Below are positions 54,401-64,000 of a DNA stretch of 64,000 bases, piece after piece; the first letter of the stretch is position 1, and each line of letters begins with the position of its first letter. The translations under genes and the position numbers were made by a program. Where the stretch lies: NCBI GenBank assembly GCA_015179045.1, contig WHUZ01000114.1, forward strand, positions 1 through 64,000. Direction: 5' to 3'. The notes beneath the pieces are model-generated. The model saw only the letters and a program-made list of their open reading frames with translations, had not been told where the DNA came from and searched no databases. This DNA is from Kalaharituber pfeilii. Its lineage: Eukaryota > Ascomycota > Pezizomycetes > Pezizales > Pezizaceae.

Positions 54401-55712
54401 TGACCTAATTTACCGAAGTAGGTTCGGATGCATCGAACGTGGCTTAGAGAGGCAGACTTGAGTGAAGCTAGCATGCAGCGGGTGTCGTTTGGCGAGAGAC
54501 CTTTCATGAAGCTACCAGAATCTGCGAGGGTATATTCCTGTTGCTTCTCCCCTGACGGCCAGCTGCTTGCTTCAGGCAGTGATGATAGCGCTGTGCGGCT
54601 GTGGTCAGTTCAGCATCAAGAGGTTGCCCATACCTTGGAAGGCCACAATGGCCGGGTACGGAGTGTGGCCTTTACCCCTGATGGCCAGATGCTTGCTTCA
54701 GGCAGTGTAGATAGCACTGTCCGGCTGTGGTCAGTTCAGCGTCAAGAGGTTGTGCATACCTTCAAAGGCCACAATGACTGGGTATGGAGTGTGGCCTTTT
54801 CCCCTGATGGCCAGGTGCTTGCTTCAGGCAGTGATGATAGCACTGTGCGGTTGTGGTCAGTTCAGCGTCCAGAGGTTATCCATACCTTCGATGGCCGCAA
54901 TAGCTACGTACGGAGTGTGGCCTTTTCCCCTGATGGCCAGCTGCTTGCTTCAGGCAGTTTAGATACTAGATAGTACTGTGCGGCTGTGGTCAGTTCAACG
55001 TCAAGAGGCTGTCCATACCTTTGAAGGCCATAATTACTGGGTACTGAGTGTGGCCTTTTCCCCTGATGGCCAGCTGCTTGCTTCAGGCAGTGCTGATAGC
55101 ACAGTGCGGCTGTGGTCAGTTCAACGTCAAGAGGTTGTGCATACCTTCAAAGGCCACAATGACTGGGTATGGGGTGTGACCTTTTCCCCTGATGGCCAGG
55201 TGCTTGCCTCAGGCAGTGATGATAGCACTGTGCGGCTGTGGTCAGTTCAACGTCAAGAGGTTGCCCATACCTTTGAAGGCCACAATGGCTATGTACGGAG
55301 TGTGGGCTTTTTCCCTGACGGTCAGCTGCTTGCTTCAGGCGGCATTGATAAAACTTTGCGTTTGTGGGCAATCTCCTCGAGACAAACAGTTGCCTGCCTT
55401 AACTGTTTTGATTTCATTTTATCTCTTTCTTGGGCAATCGGTCCCACTGCTCTTCACCTTGCAGTAGGTGGTCCTCGAGGAGTCCGTGTATGGGAGATCC
55501 AGCACAAAGCGGAGTCCCCATTCGAGCGTCACCCTTTGTATATCACTTGTCAATGGGCATCACACCAGAACGTGCTCGTGCTCGAGAATGCGAATATCCA
55601 GGGTGTAACCGGGCTCAATGCGCTTAATCTTCGGCTCCTTGAACAGCGCGGAGCAGTTGGGGAGCCTGCAATGGAACCGACTACGGAAGAAGCTGTCGCG
55701 GAAATACAATGA
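51406..55712 (+). pseudogene. NACHT-WD40 NLR (STAND) gene with a 7-bp frameshift
   Basis: Start ATG 51406 (MDNPEPGSPGG). The predicted introns 52033-52082, 52654-52727, 52776-52827 and 54354-54421 keep the frame (about 1,350 codons). A Ser/Pro-rich leader is followed by an N-terminal domain (WKYKNSDGELVPVVDKIGRI, ETTALVWASVRMILKVA) resembling the DUF7708-type region of fungal NLRs. NACHT has Walker A GAAGSGKST (about 53046-53070) and Walker B FVFILDGYDE (about 53278-53305). A short pentapeptide-like segment (LRGARIVGADLSGG) leads into eight WD40 blades. In the fourth blade, seven extra bases (ACTAGAT, about 54965-54971) create a TAG and shift the frame. The rest stays open to 55712. It may be a recent pseudogene or an allele-specific defect. 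Exon borders are inferred. Confidence 0.85.
54528..55370 (+). repeat. near-identical WD40 repeat array
   Basis: Tandem 126-nt units encode 42-residue WD40 blades of the form FSPDGQLLASGSDDSTVRLW. Eight blades are visible. Units 2-7 differ at few positions, mostly around EGHN-x-x-VRSVAF, the part that forms the upper surface of the propeller. This pattern matches homogenised, diversifying WD40 arrays described in fungal HET/NLR genes. Confidence 0.9.
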
Positions 55713-56850
55713 TGTAGCAAAACCTGCTTTTTAGGGATGAGCGTCTGGATGGACCACACAGCAGGTGGTGCGAAGAGCAAGAAGAGCCTGCCGGGCGTTC
55801 GCTAGAGAAGAGTGAGACGTTAGGGGAAAAGGGGAGAGAGCGACGAGGCAGGGAAGGTCTTGGAGGGGGGCGAACAACGAAGTTGGGTTGATACTCTAAG
55901 TTCTTTTCGGTTTTCTAGTACGCATTGATTTGTTCGCTAATTATTGTATTTCATGAATTTCATTATACCCGTAATGCAACGCCTGCAGCCCCGCCCTTTC
56001 TTATTGCATGCTAACCCTCGTTATGTCACGTGCTCGAGAGTGTCATTATCGTTTATTGCGTACGGTAACTATATCCAACTGACAGTGAACGCTATTACTA
56101 CTACCTACTGTTGCTTGCTTGCTCCCCTACTGTACCCACTATTTTTGCTTATGCAACGTCGTCACTATCAGCTTTATAGCAGCACCAATCTGTGTGTCGT
56201 TATTATGACACTTGAATATCGCAGTCCCAATACTATTCATATATAATTACTACAGTACTTAGTACACAGTTTCTTCTTCGAAACTCACTACCGTCGGGAA
56301 ATTTCTAAACCAGGCTCTGTTTTTTTCGCTATAACCGAAATTGTTGTACCGAACAAACAAGGGCTCCTGTCGTTGCCTCTATGGTAGCCAGGTGTCCATG
56401 TATATAAGGTAGAGCTACGGTTCGAAGTATGCTGTGAAAAGACGGAAAAAAAAAAAGACATCCCCGATGAGATTTGGCGGTGGCGCACTGCATGCAGTGC
56501 CACTCCCTCATTTGTACGGAGAGTAGCCAACCGGTATGAGCGGGTCAGGGGGTACGGCCAACCATTGCTCACCAGCCGTGGGTCCTCTGCTAGGAAGTCA
56601 CTGGGCCATTCGCCTCAAAGGGATACTTCGAGTTGTGCTGTGCACCATCATGCTGAGTGTAAGTGTGAATGTACAAGTAAGGCGAGAACAACTGATGTTT
56701 GAATGTATTAAATATGGTAGAAGGTGATCAGTAAGAACATAAAGGCAAGCTATGTAGAATAGGCAAAGGTAAAGGAGAGCTGAAGACAGGAATAAGAACC
56801 GAAGATTGAATAGAAGAACTGGATGTGTAGGAAAGAGTTGTTGCGCTAGC
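55713..56850. other. non-genic stretch
   Basis: No supportable gene. Some short plus-strand open frames (55944-56246, 56536-56727) lack domains. Confidence 0.35.
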
Positions 56851-57698
56851 GGTGAAGACGGAATCATGCACAGAAATACACAATATGCACCTGAGGAAAT
56901 CCTCAAAGGAAGGGGAATCACAAACTGACCCGGAGAAACCACCAAAGCTGTCATATGCAGCAGTTGTCTCCCAGAACATCCCGCCAAGCACACCCCCGGA
57001 AGGGGACAATTCTGACCGACCTCCGGTGGCACCACCCAAAAGCCGAACAAAGTCCACTGCTTTCCAGTCCAAAAAAGTGAAAGGGGGACAGAGTACCAGT
57101 CCCCCCAAGCAGAAAATGTCCAAGAAACCATCTCCAGCACCATCTCCGAAGCCAATCCCAAAGGAAAGGACACTCCCGCAATCCGGTCGTGCGATCGTAG
57201 TACATGGAATTGCGGTGACAAAGAAACTCGGGAAAGTAAGAGATTGGATGGAGAATGCGAACCCATGGATGGGAAAGATTGTTGCGGCAAGATGGTTGGT
57301 GAAGAAAGAGAGGAGGGAGGGAAAGAAGGCTAGCTCAGATGTCATCTACCTGGAGGGGGAGGTGGAATCGGATAGCCAAACACCAGCGAAGGTAAGGTTG
57401 TCAGGCAAGTGGTACGATTCGTGCCTGTATGACTGGGACAGAAATTCAAAGGTGGACAGAAAGGGGAAGAGGAGGGACGTGGAGGAAATGGACTTGACGA
57501 CGTAATCTTTCATTTTTGGAGGAGCGGGTTGTCTCAGGGGTTTTATTTCCTCTATTCCCTTATGAATGTCGGTGTATATAGTGAGTTGTTTGTTTTTAGG
57601 TGCCTGTCTCCGGGTCATAAGGACTTCGGTCCAGGGACCCTGCCATGGCGAACAGCTGCAAGCGGGGTTACGTGAAATTAAAAAAAAAAAAAAAAAAA
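56820..57698 (+). mobile_element. ORF1-plus-B-tail composite retroelement
   Basis: The ORF1 frame (56852-57505) is followed by a 3' UTR and the family B tail (CCCTGCCATGGCG...GCGGGGTTACGTGA, 57639-57676) and poly(A). I did not find target-site duplications, so the left border is approximate. Confidence 0.6.
56852..57505 (+). CDS. LINE ORF1-like protein (C-terminal part)
   Basis: A 217-residue frame. Residues 1-105 are Pro/Ser/Lys-rich and disordered (PPEGDNSDRPPVAPPKSR; KKPSPAPSPKPIPKE). Residues 110-200 hold the RRM-like ORF1 block (AIVVHGIAVTKKLGKVRDW, then ASSDVIYLEGEVE and LSGKWYDSCLY). It is probably the RNA-binding ORF1 product of a LINE and is followed directly by a family B 3' tail, with no ORF2 between. 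The element is therefore an internally deleted, non-autonomous copy. The ATG at 56867 is in frame; earlier start is uncertain. Confidence 0.6.
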   Translation: MKTESCTEIHNMHLRKSSKEGESQTDPEKPPKLSYAAVVSQNIPPSTPPEGDNSDRPPVAPPKSRTKSTAFQSKKVKGGQSTSPPKQKMSKKPSPAPSPKPIPKERTLPQSGRAIVVHGIAVTKKLGKVRDWMENANPWMGKIVAARWLVKKERREGKKASSDVIYLEGEVESDSQTPAKVRLSGKWYDSCLYDWDRNSKVDRKGKRRDVEEMDLTT

Positions 57699-58150
57699 GA
57701 CACGCATTCATACACAGACACAAGCTTGATTAGTCAAGTAACAGGTAGATAACCTCTTCTGGATAGTCTAGGCCCTGAAGGTTCCCTTTTTTAGTGTCTC
57801 CTCCTCCAACTGTTTCTAGAGTCTTCATAGACTCATAGCCTTCAGGGCGGCACACAGTGTGGTGGTGGTAACCACAGTGCCGATGGTAAGGATAAGGGTA
57901 AATGCGAGCCGGAACGCCACTCATCGGTAGGGCAATATGATGATGCATATATATATGCTAAGGAAGCGAGCTCATATATAAAAAGCGAGATGTGGAGGTG
58001 TAGGTTTGGATGGAAGGCGAGGGTGGCCTATAAATTGTATGTACATAGGACTGTATGAGTAAAGAGGACAGCAAGGGACAGACATGGATACGCAGACATA
58101 GATCAGAAATTGCAGATAAGACTACAGGCAACAAATGATACCCTTCTTGA
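57699..58150. other. non-genic stretch with an A-tail-like remnant
   Basis: 57828-57860 resembles a family A tail (CATAGCCTTCAGGGCGGCAC) without poly(A). No gene. Confidence 0.35.
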
Positions 58151-58560
58151 CACTTGGCCATTGAGACTGCTCTTTGGACCTCGTTCCGCCGGCTCTAGAC
58201 ACCGGTACCCTGTGCAAGACAGTGGATGCTGTTGAGCGTTCATTACAACGGGTAATGATATATTTAAAAAAATTTATGGTGCATCTTAGTTCTGCTCCTC
58301 AGCTTCTGTATGACGACGTGACCGCGTGTACAGTATGTTATCTATGTACGCCCTGACGAACTCTCTTCACTCGCTACTTGCACAAGCGCCGTCACACCTA
58401 TTAGAAATACTAGTGGCGAAAGCTGAAAGCCCTGTGGCATGTCAAGGTCTGTATGCTAGACTATGTACATGAGATGATTCAACGTCTAACTACAATGGTA
58501 TCCGAAATGCTGTCAACCTCAATCTCATTGTTTGAACTCACCTGGCTGTCTCAACTAGGA
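58150..58560 (-). mobile_element. LINE reverse-transcriptase fragment
   Basis: The minus strand near 58370-58445 reads DMPQGFQLSPLVFLIGVTAL, the RT motif with PQG...LSP. Stops and frameshifts surround it. Fragment only. Confidence 0.55.
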
Positions 58561-58764
58561 GGTCACCAGCTGCTCTGGGTGCGTAATTCTGACAGATGTG
58601 TGGCTTTTTTTTAAAAAAAAGTTGAGGCAAGCATGATTGTCCATCTATCCATATCCAAAGCACTGACGTCGCCAAGTATGACATTTGTCCTGGCCCAAGT
58701 ACTATAGGTACCACTCTAGAGGGTGCCTGGCGGGCAAAGAAGGAGCGTGTCACGGGTGTGACAT

Positions 58765-59216
58765 TCCCCACCCACCGATGCCACCACCAAGAAACCCGGC
58801 ATCGTCGTACACGGAATAGCCCTAAGAAAGGACCTGGGGAAAGTCCGAAGATAGCTGGAGGAAGCAAACCGAGAACTAGGAAAGACTGTTGAGATTAGAT
58901 GGCTGAGACGCAAGCAGACGCTGATGGACGAGGGAAAAAAGACTAGCTCAGCCGCGGTATACTTGGAGGAAGAGACTGAAATTTAGAGAGTGTGGTTGGG
59001 AGGGAAATGGTTGAGGGTATGTCAGTACGAGTCGGACAGGCGCAGGAGATAGAACTCGCCGACTTATTGTCTTTGTTACCCGCATCACCATCACACACAG
59101 CGGGCCCCACATATAACTTACCTTTATTTCTTTCCTTTATCCTCTATGTACTTAAATCGCCATAGCCTGTAGGGCGGCATGCGATCAATGATAAAAAAAA
59201 AAAAAAAAAAAAAAAA
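58765..59216 (+). mobile_element. ORF1-plus-A-tail composite retroelement (452 bp)
   Basis: It encodes ORF1-block remnants (GIVVHGIALRKDLGKV, then TSSAAVYLEEE and LGGKW) with stops, followed by the family A hairpin (ATCGC/GCGAT) and A25. It is flanked by the perfect 12-bp duplication CGGGTGTGACAT at 58753-58764 and 59217-59228. It is a complete insertion despite lacking ORF2. Confidence 0.9.
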
Positions 59217-59226
59217 CGGGTGTGAC

Positions 59227-59601
59227 ATGGCGGGTCACGGACATGTGGAGCGGATCTACGAAGAGAGCGCGAGGGAGCAGGGTGAGTCCGTGGGCACCAG
59301 TGACGGATCAGTCACCGAACACCTCGATAAGATGGCAACCGGCCGCGGCGAAGCATCGCCACTAACGTACATTTTGCTGGAACAGATAATAAATCTGTTG
59401 GTAGTACCCGTGATGAAACTATCATCCATATTTCCTTCGATGTCTGACACCTATAATTCCAGTCGCAATTATGTTTCGATAGAAGGGAATCAAATATCTA
59501 GCATCCACGAGTGGACCATAGCACCGGAGTGCATTAATATTCGGGCTTGCTCATGTGCAGGTGCATGTGATGCCCAGCAATATATTATCCTCTCGCAGTA
59601 G
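59227..59601 (+). CDS. hypothetical protein
   Basis: A 124-codon frame (MAGHGHVERIYEESAREQ) starting at the downstream target duplication of the preceding retroelement, so its original 5' part may have been displaced. It includes LTYILLEQIINLLVVPVMKL, a hydrophobic helix, and a Cys pair near the C-terminus (RACSCAGACDAQQ). No recognised family. Low support. Confidence 0.3.
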   Translation: MAGHGHVERIYEESAREQGESVGTSDGSVTEHLDKMATGRGEASPLTYILLEQIINLLVVPVMKLSSIFPSMSDTYNSSRNYVSIEGNQISSIHEWTIAPECINIRACSCAGACDAQQYIILSQ

Positions 59602-60647
59602 AATCTCGAGACAGAAAGCTTGAGAGCATCAGCACCGGGAACGCTGCAGCTGCACTGCTCCTACTGCCCTAGTGTCCTGACGGATGCTGGCTTGTGTAGG
59701 GTGCAGGTCTGGGTCGGCTCCCCCAACGAGCAAGCAAGTACCTGTACTTACGCCCGGTGTATGACTGCAAGTGAGTGCTTCAATTACCGTGGGAGGCAAT
59801 GCCAGATTGGGAAAGAGAGCCAACGAGGGAGAACAATTGAGTAACAGGCTCTACCTATGCACCTGAGACATCTCAATTCCAACACGTCTCTCTCCAGGTA
59901 TTTCTGTATCTTGTCCGGACCCGATCGGCTTGGTCTGAGGCTAGGACTTGTTGACGAGCCAGCGTGCACCTTCGACCGTTGTTGTCCCGGTTAAGTTTGT
60001 AGGGTTGGAATTGAGGATAGTCATATTTTCCCCCTCAGCCTAGATAAGTAGTCACTTAACAACGTAGCGAGTGCATTGACTTTCTAGAAGATGATCGATT
60101 TGCCAAGTAGTGAGGTTGAAGATCGTGAAACCTGCAGCAGCAGCGCCATACGGCTACGCAAATCATAATGTGCATTTCAAAGTCTAACAAAACCTTATCT
60201 GGGTTCTTGGATGGTGCATGCAGCTGGTAAGGCAATCTTTCCTGAAACTGCACACCCGTTATAAGGCTGAACGCTTTTCACTTAGGGCAGGATGCTTCAG
60301 GTTTCAATTGAACTTACACCGTCGTTACAAGGGTACAAACGCACCAGATTCAAGGCCAAGGTTACAAAGTGGGAAGTCATTGGTTCTCATGGGAATAGAA
60401 TCACCAGCATTAGGCCTCGCAAGTTGCCAATAACATGGAAGATGTCATTGGAAGTATCAGCGAAATTTCTTTTATGTAAGGCGCGCAATTATGAGCGTGC
60501 GAACTATGTTATTCGATGGCTTGCATGACTAGGATAGCCTTATGGGGAGGAGGGCTTCATTTTGCAAAGTGTTACAGTAATGTGAAGTGTGTGAACGCTA
60601 GCAAACAGCGCTACTCAGGGTTATGACATTCTACAGATATACCAGAA
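59602..60647. other. unassigned sequence with short frames
   Basis: Frames at 59620-59844 and 60292-60528 (RFKAKVTKWEVIGSHGNRIT) have no recognised domain. Possibly decayed coding sequence. Confidence 0.25.
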
Positions 60648-60659
60648 CCAACCAGCGTG

Positions 60660-60718
60660 CCCTGCCATGGCGAACAGCTGCACGCGGGGTCACGTGAAAT
60701 AAAAAAAAATTAAAAAAA
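60660..60718 (+). mobile_element. ultrashort LINE-B tail insertion (59 bp)
   Basis: Starts CCCTGCCATGG, ends GCGGGGTCACGTGA plus A-rich tail, flanked by the perfect 12-bp duplication CCAACCAGCGTG at 60648-60659 and 60719-60730. Confidence 0.95.
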
Positions 60719-60730
60719 CCAACCAGCGTG

Positions 60731-61987
60731 GCCTACTCAACTCGAGCTCTCCTTTGGTGAAGGTCATAGAGCGAGTTATTTGTGGAGCTGCAGAAGAAGA
60801 ATTGTGTCAAGCGCGGCATTGGCATTAAAAAGATGTGTATATGCGGTTCTGCATCACGAGGAATCGCCATTGGATGTTGCGTTTATTGGTCTAATTGGAA
60901 ACGTGTCCGAATTCAGGATGTTGATACTAACACTAAATCGGAAATTGAGCACAAGGCCGAACTATCAAAACGAAGAGACGAGATGAGTATATGGATATTG
61001 CATATGTGTATGATCCTGTGGGCAACCCTTTTTCCCACACATTCTCTCTAGCTTTTATCGGCTTGAGGCTGATAGAAGTCGAAGAAAAATATCATGAGCT
61101 GAATAATGTGCTGGATGTGGATGGAGAATTAGATATATTCCAAGGTCTCAACGGAGTTAAAGATATCGGGGAACTGTCCTACTAGGTGTCAGCGGGTTGC
61201 GATGAATGCGTTGGTGGCAAAATGAGGGCACCTATCGAGTATGGTAGTGCTGAGCTAGTGAGATGCATGCAGTCTGTAAGAGCTACATAACCTGTCACGG
61301 ATACGAGGTGGCTGTGGTTGCCATTATTCAAACTCCCCTTGTATTGGCATGCGGCTTAAAACAAAACAATATGGTTGGCCAGGCAACTGATAACAATCTG
61401 CAGGTAGATGCAGAAAGTAACACAGGTATGACGGCAATCGGGGAGTAACAGGTACTTTTCCAACCTACCATGAATGCGGGGAACTGGCGATTGGCCAGTT
61501 TAGCGCTAAAATTTGAAATTGACGACCACCACTGCAAAAATTCGACGTAGAAGAAGGGGGAACCGTGCAGGAGTGCTGATCATTACTGGTACCAGTATTG
61601 TCAAATGCGGGTTGAGTATATAGCGCTGCCCCGTTTTGACAGGGTGTGGATTTGAACAACTCATAGACATCACAGACAATCAGGCTGAAATTCCCTTCCA
61701 TGGCCTCAATATCCATATATGGTCTAGTTTTTGGGAATGTATTCTGCACTCAGATTGTTACACTGGGCTTGCTGCAGCAGGGGCTGCAGAACGCAGTAGA
61801 GTAGCTGGCCTTGGAACGAGGCATCAAGTTAGTATATAGCCTTGCTCCACCTGTTCGGTACTCGCAGGCATTTACAATATCTTCCTTTCTCAATATATAC
61901 CCATATTGCGGTTTGGAGATTTTCTCTCGAGTTTCCCTAAAAGTTCCAGCTCATCAATTTAAATATTTACACAGCGAGTAGGAAATC
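60731..61987. other. unassigned sequence upstream of the 62-kb gene
   Basis: Overlapping short frames (60782-61051, 60991-61185, 61263-61448) show no known domain. The 61860-61985 stretch contains AT-rich segments that could be promoter. No firm feature. Confidence 0.3.
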
Positions 61988-64000
61988 ATGGACCCTATAT
62001 CGATTGGAAGCAGTATTTGTGGTACGCAACGTTCCAAACGTGGTTTTCTTTCCTTTAATCACATTGAAAGTGCACGTGACTGACCCACCAGATACTTCCT
62101 TTAGCTCTCGTTGGGATCGGGAGTGCCATATACTTCGGTTTAGAAGACATTAAAGGCGCCCCCCACGCCATAGAGAATGTCAGATTGGAGATAGCAGGAT
62201 TAAGGACAGTGTTGACCCGTTTGAAACATCTTCTCGAGCAAGATGTCAACAGTCTCAACCTCTTTCCCGACGACGTGAGGGAGGACCTTGCCAGGAACTT
62301 GCAGAGCTTGATGGATATCAAGCTGCAACTATCAGAGACACTACAGTCATACATGAACATGAGCGCAGGGAAGTGGCTGTCTTCAGTTATCCGTCAGCTG
62401 AAGTGGGTGTTGGTAAGAGAGAAGGATGTGGAGAAGTTGAGGAAGCACCTGGAAGCACATAAGAATACCCTGGGATTGACCTTAATGATGATGTCAAAGT
62501 AAGTAGTTGCATCTGATATGAAACTGAATGCTTTCACCTTTCCCTGGCGTTTTTCGTTTTTTGAAGTCATCATTATCGTCAACATTTACCCCTCCTCGTT
62601 TTCATATGTGCTTCTTCTTATCTTTCATTTATTTAAAACCTGCGCCATGCTGTGACTAAACTAACTTCGGCATTTGTCTGTGTCTAGTCTATGTTTAGCC
62701 CAAATTCAGGATCAATTGAACCGGAGGTCGTCTAGTGCAAGCCAAATGAGTGGGTCCGCGGCATATTGCGGGGCATGTCCAGGGGCAAAATTGGAGGATA
62801 TTGGGAAGTACGTTAAAAAGCTGCAAGATCAAGTGAATTCCAAAAAGGGGCATGGTCGTGGTCATATTCATAGGATGCGGGACTTGCCCAGCAATGAGGA
62901 GGTCATCGATTGTTCCGGAGTGCAACGGTATGTAGACTCCCTGGCGGAGTTTGTCAGATCCGGTAAGTATGAACAGACAGTGCGGACGGTGCAATCGGCG
63001 CCGCGTCCCCCACATGATGAGTCTGCTCCAGCGGAATTGATGTAAGTCTTGACTATAATCTTGAGTTGTACGATCTTGGTTGTGTTAACGAGGATCTAGG
63101 GAAGCATTGAAATCGGAACCAACACCAACGTCCGCTTGTGCCAGCAATGAAAAATCCGATAATTGCCCAGGATGTGATCAGACTCCTCCGGCCAATCGAC
63201 CCTCACGCAACGCCCTGATCTGGCCACCAATATTGAACGAGCCTGTCCCTTGGGACGAAAAAAAAACTCTTTGATACCATTGACAATGCTCCCTGGGATG
63301 CTTTGCTTGACTCATTCGATTTTACGTCCGAGACACCTGTTTCCAGGCCGTCAACACCTGCAGAGCTCGACGCGGAATCCTCGCAATACACCTGGACGAA
63401 TCCCTCCGGAGAACAGCGCAGCCATGGGGGTGCTGCGAACCACGGTCAATGGTCACCCCCGCTTACACCACAGAGCACCACTACCTCTAATGTTACATGG
63501 CCGTCACGCTCGGCGCAGGCAAGATCCCACTGGCGAGTTGAAGCTGAGTATACACCTGCCATTACAACATCAGCAGTGACATCACCTCTGCTGCAGTCAC
63601 AGGGCCGTGAGCAGAGACCATCCAACTTTATTTACACCGACAATTGCCCGTATCCCACTCCATCCCTGAACACGACAATGCCAGATTGGCCAGTGAAGGA
63701 CGACATGTATCCGATTTCTCCGGTTTCGATCAATGAGCCGAGAAACCAGAATTATAACCCCCCTAACCTGCAGATGGACCAGTACCAATATGGTTGCAAT
63801 CCGCCTTACCGTCAGCAGCCATTGACACAAAGTCAATATCAGGGCGTGGGACAGAATCAGTATGCCCAACATACTCATGCGTATGGAAGTCCGCAATCAT
63901 TCTATTCTCAGAAAGACAATTCGGCATGGCAACAAAAAAAATCCACGGCAAATAGCTTTTTTGCTGTTAATTTGCCAGCACAGAGGGAAAATCGTGCGTT
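61988..64000 (+). CDS. protein with fungal NLR-type N-terminal domain (partial, runs off window)
   Basis: Exons: 61988-62021 (MDPISIGSSIC), 62105-62498, 62688-63041, and 63100 to beyond the window, with GT-AG introns 62022-62104, 62499-62687 and 63042-63099. The start MDPISIGSSICALVGIGSAI is typical of Fungal_N/Helo-like NLR N-termini. A helical region (VRLEIAGLRTVLTRLKHLLE; RKHLEAHKNTLGL) and a KGHGRGHIHRMR basic patch follow. The C-terminal exon is Pro/Ser/Thr/Gln-rich and looks disordered (to QNQYAQHTHAYG). No NACHT domain is visible before the window ends. At about 63258-63266, a run of nine A shifts the frame; eight would keep it open. That could be an assembly error or a real defect. 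Paralogue of the 32-kb gene. Confidence 0.7.

Noticed and set aside
1..64000. tRNA genes
   Set aside because: Scanning by eye for GGTTCGAATCC-type T-loops with a matching acceptor stem gave no convincing case; a covariance search would be decisive.

Overview
The window looks like an accessory, transposon-rich stretch of a filamentous ascomycete genome. Evidence for a fungus: short GT-AG introns (45-85 nt) with CTAAC/TTAAC-type branch sites, fungal NLR (STAND) immune-receptor architectures with fungal N-terminal domains, and fungal-style LINE, chromovirus and MITE remnants. A truffle-like Pezizomycete is possible, but I cannot prove this from sequence alone. I found no tRNA, rRNA, CRISPR array or bacterial operon.

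Layout. 0-7.4 kb: retroelement tails, LINE ORF1 fragments and an 864-bp hAT-like element. 7.5-11.4 kb: a NACHT-ankyrin NLR gene (+) interrupted by a LINE tail. 11.5-15.1 kb: LINE family A, including a long 5'-truncated copy with RNase H, and several very short insertions. 15.1-23.7 kb: mostly non-coding, with family B LINE fragments and a segment present in two inverted copies. 23.7-28.8 kb: a nested stack in which a family B LINE is interrupted by a hAT-like element and by a Ty3/gypsy chromovirus. 30.2-30.6 kb: a pogo-like MITE. 32.0-34.6 kb: a decayed gene with a fungal NLR-type N-terminal domain. 35-40 kb: MITEs and the first IRG-like GTPase gene (-). 43.1-44.8 kb: its divergently oriented paralogue (+). 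45.7-47.1 kb: a duplicated hairpin-rich unit, a TIR element and a large hairpin. 47.6-51.1 kb: a degenerate family A LINE carrying two nested insertions. 51.4-55.7 kb: a NACHT-WD40 NLR gene (+) with a 7-bp frameshift. 56.8-59.2 kb: LINE ORF1 modules. 62.0-64.0 kb: an intact-looking paralogue of the 32-kb gene, running off the window end.

How the genes fit together. The recognisable host genes are all of innate-immunity type: two NLRs with highly homogenised repeat domains, two paralogues of an NLR-type N-terminal domain protein, and two membrane-anchored coiled-coil GTPases resembling vertebrate immunity-related GTPases (IRG). Several are disrupted by retroelement insertion, homopolymer frameshift or small insertion.

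The most unusual signal is in the retroelements. Two LINE families (called A and B here) leave extremely short insertions (24-141 bp), each with a poly(A) tail and target-site duplications. Their tails can form stem-loops. The family A stem covaries among copies, and many family B insertions start at the same nucleotide, at the base of the stem.
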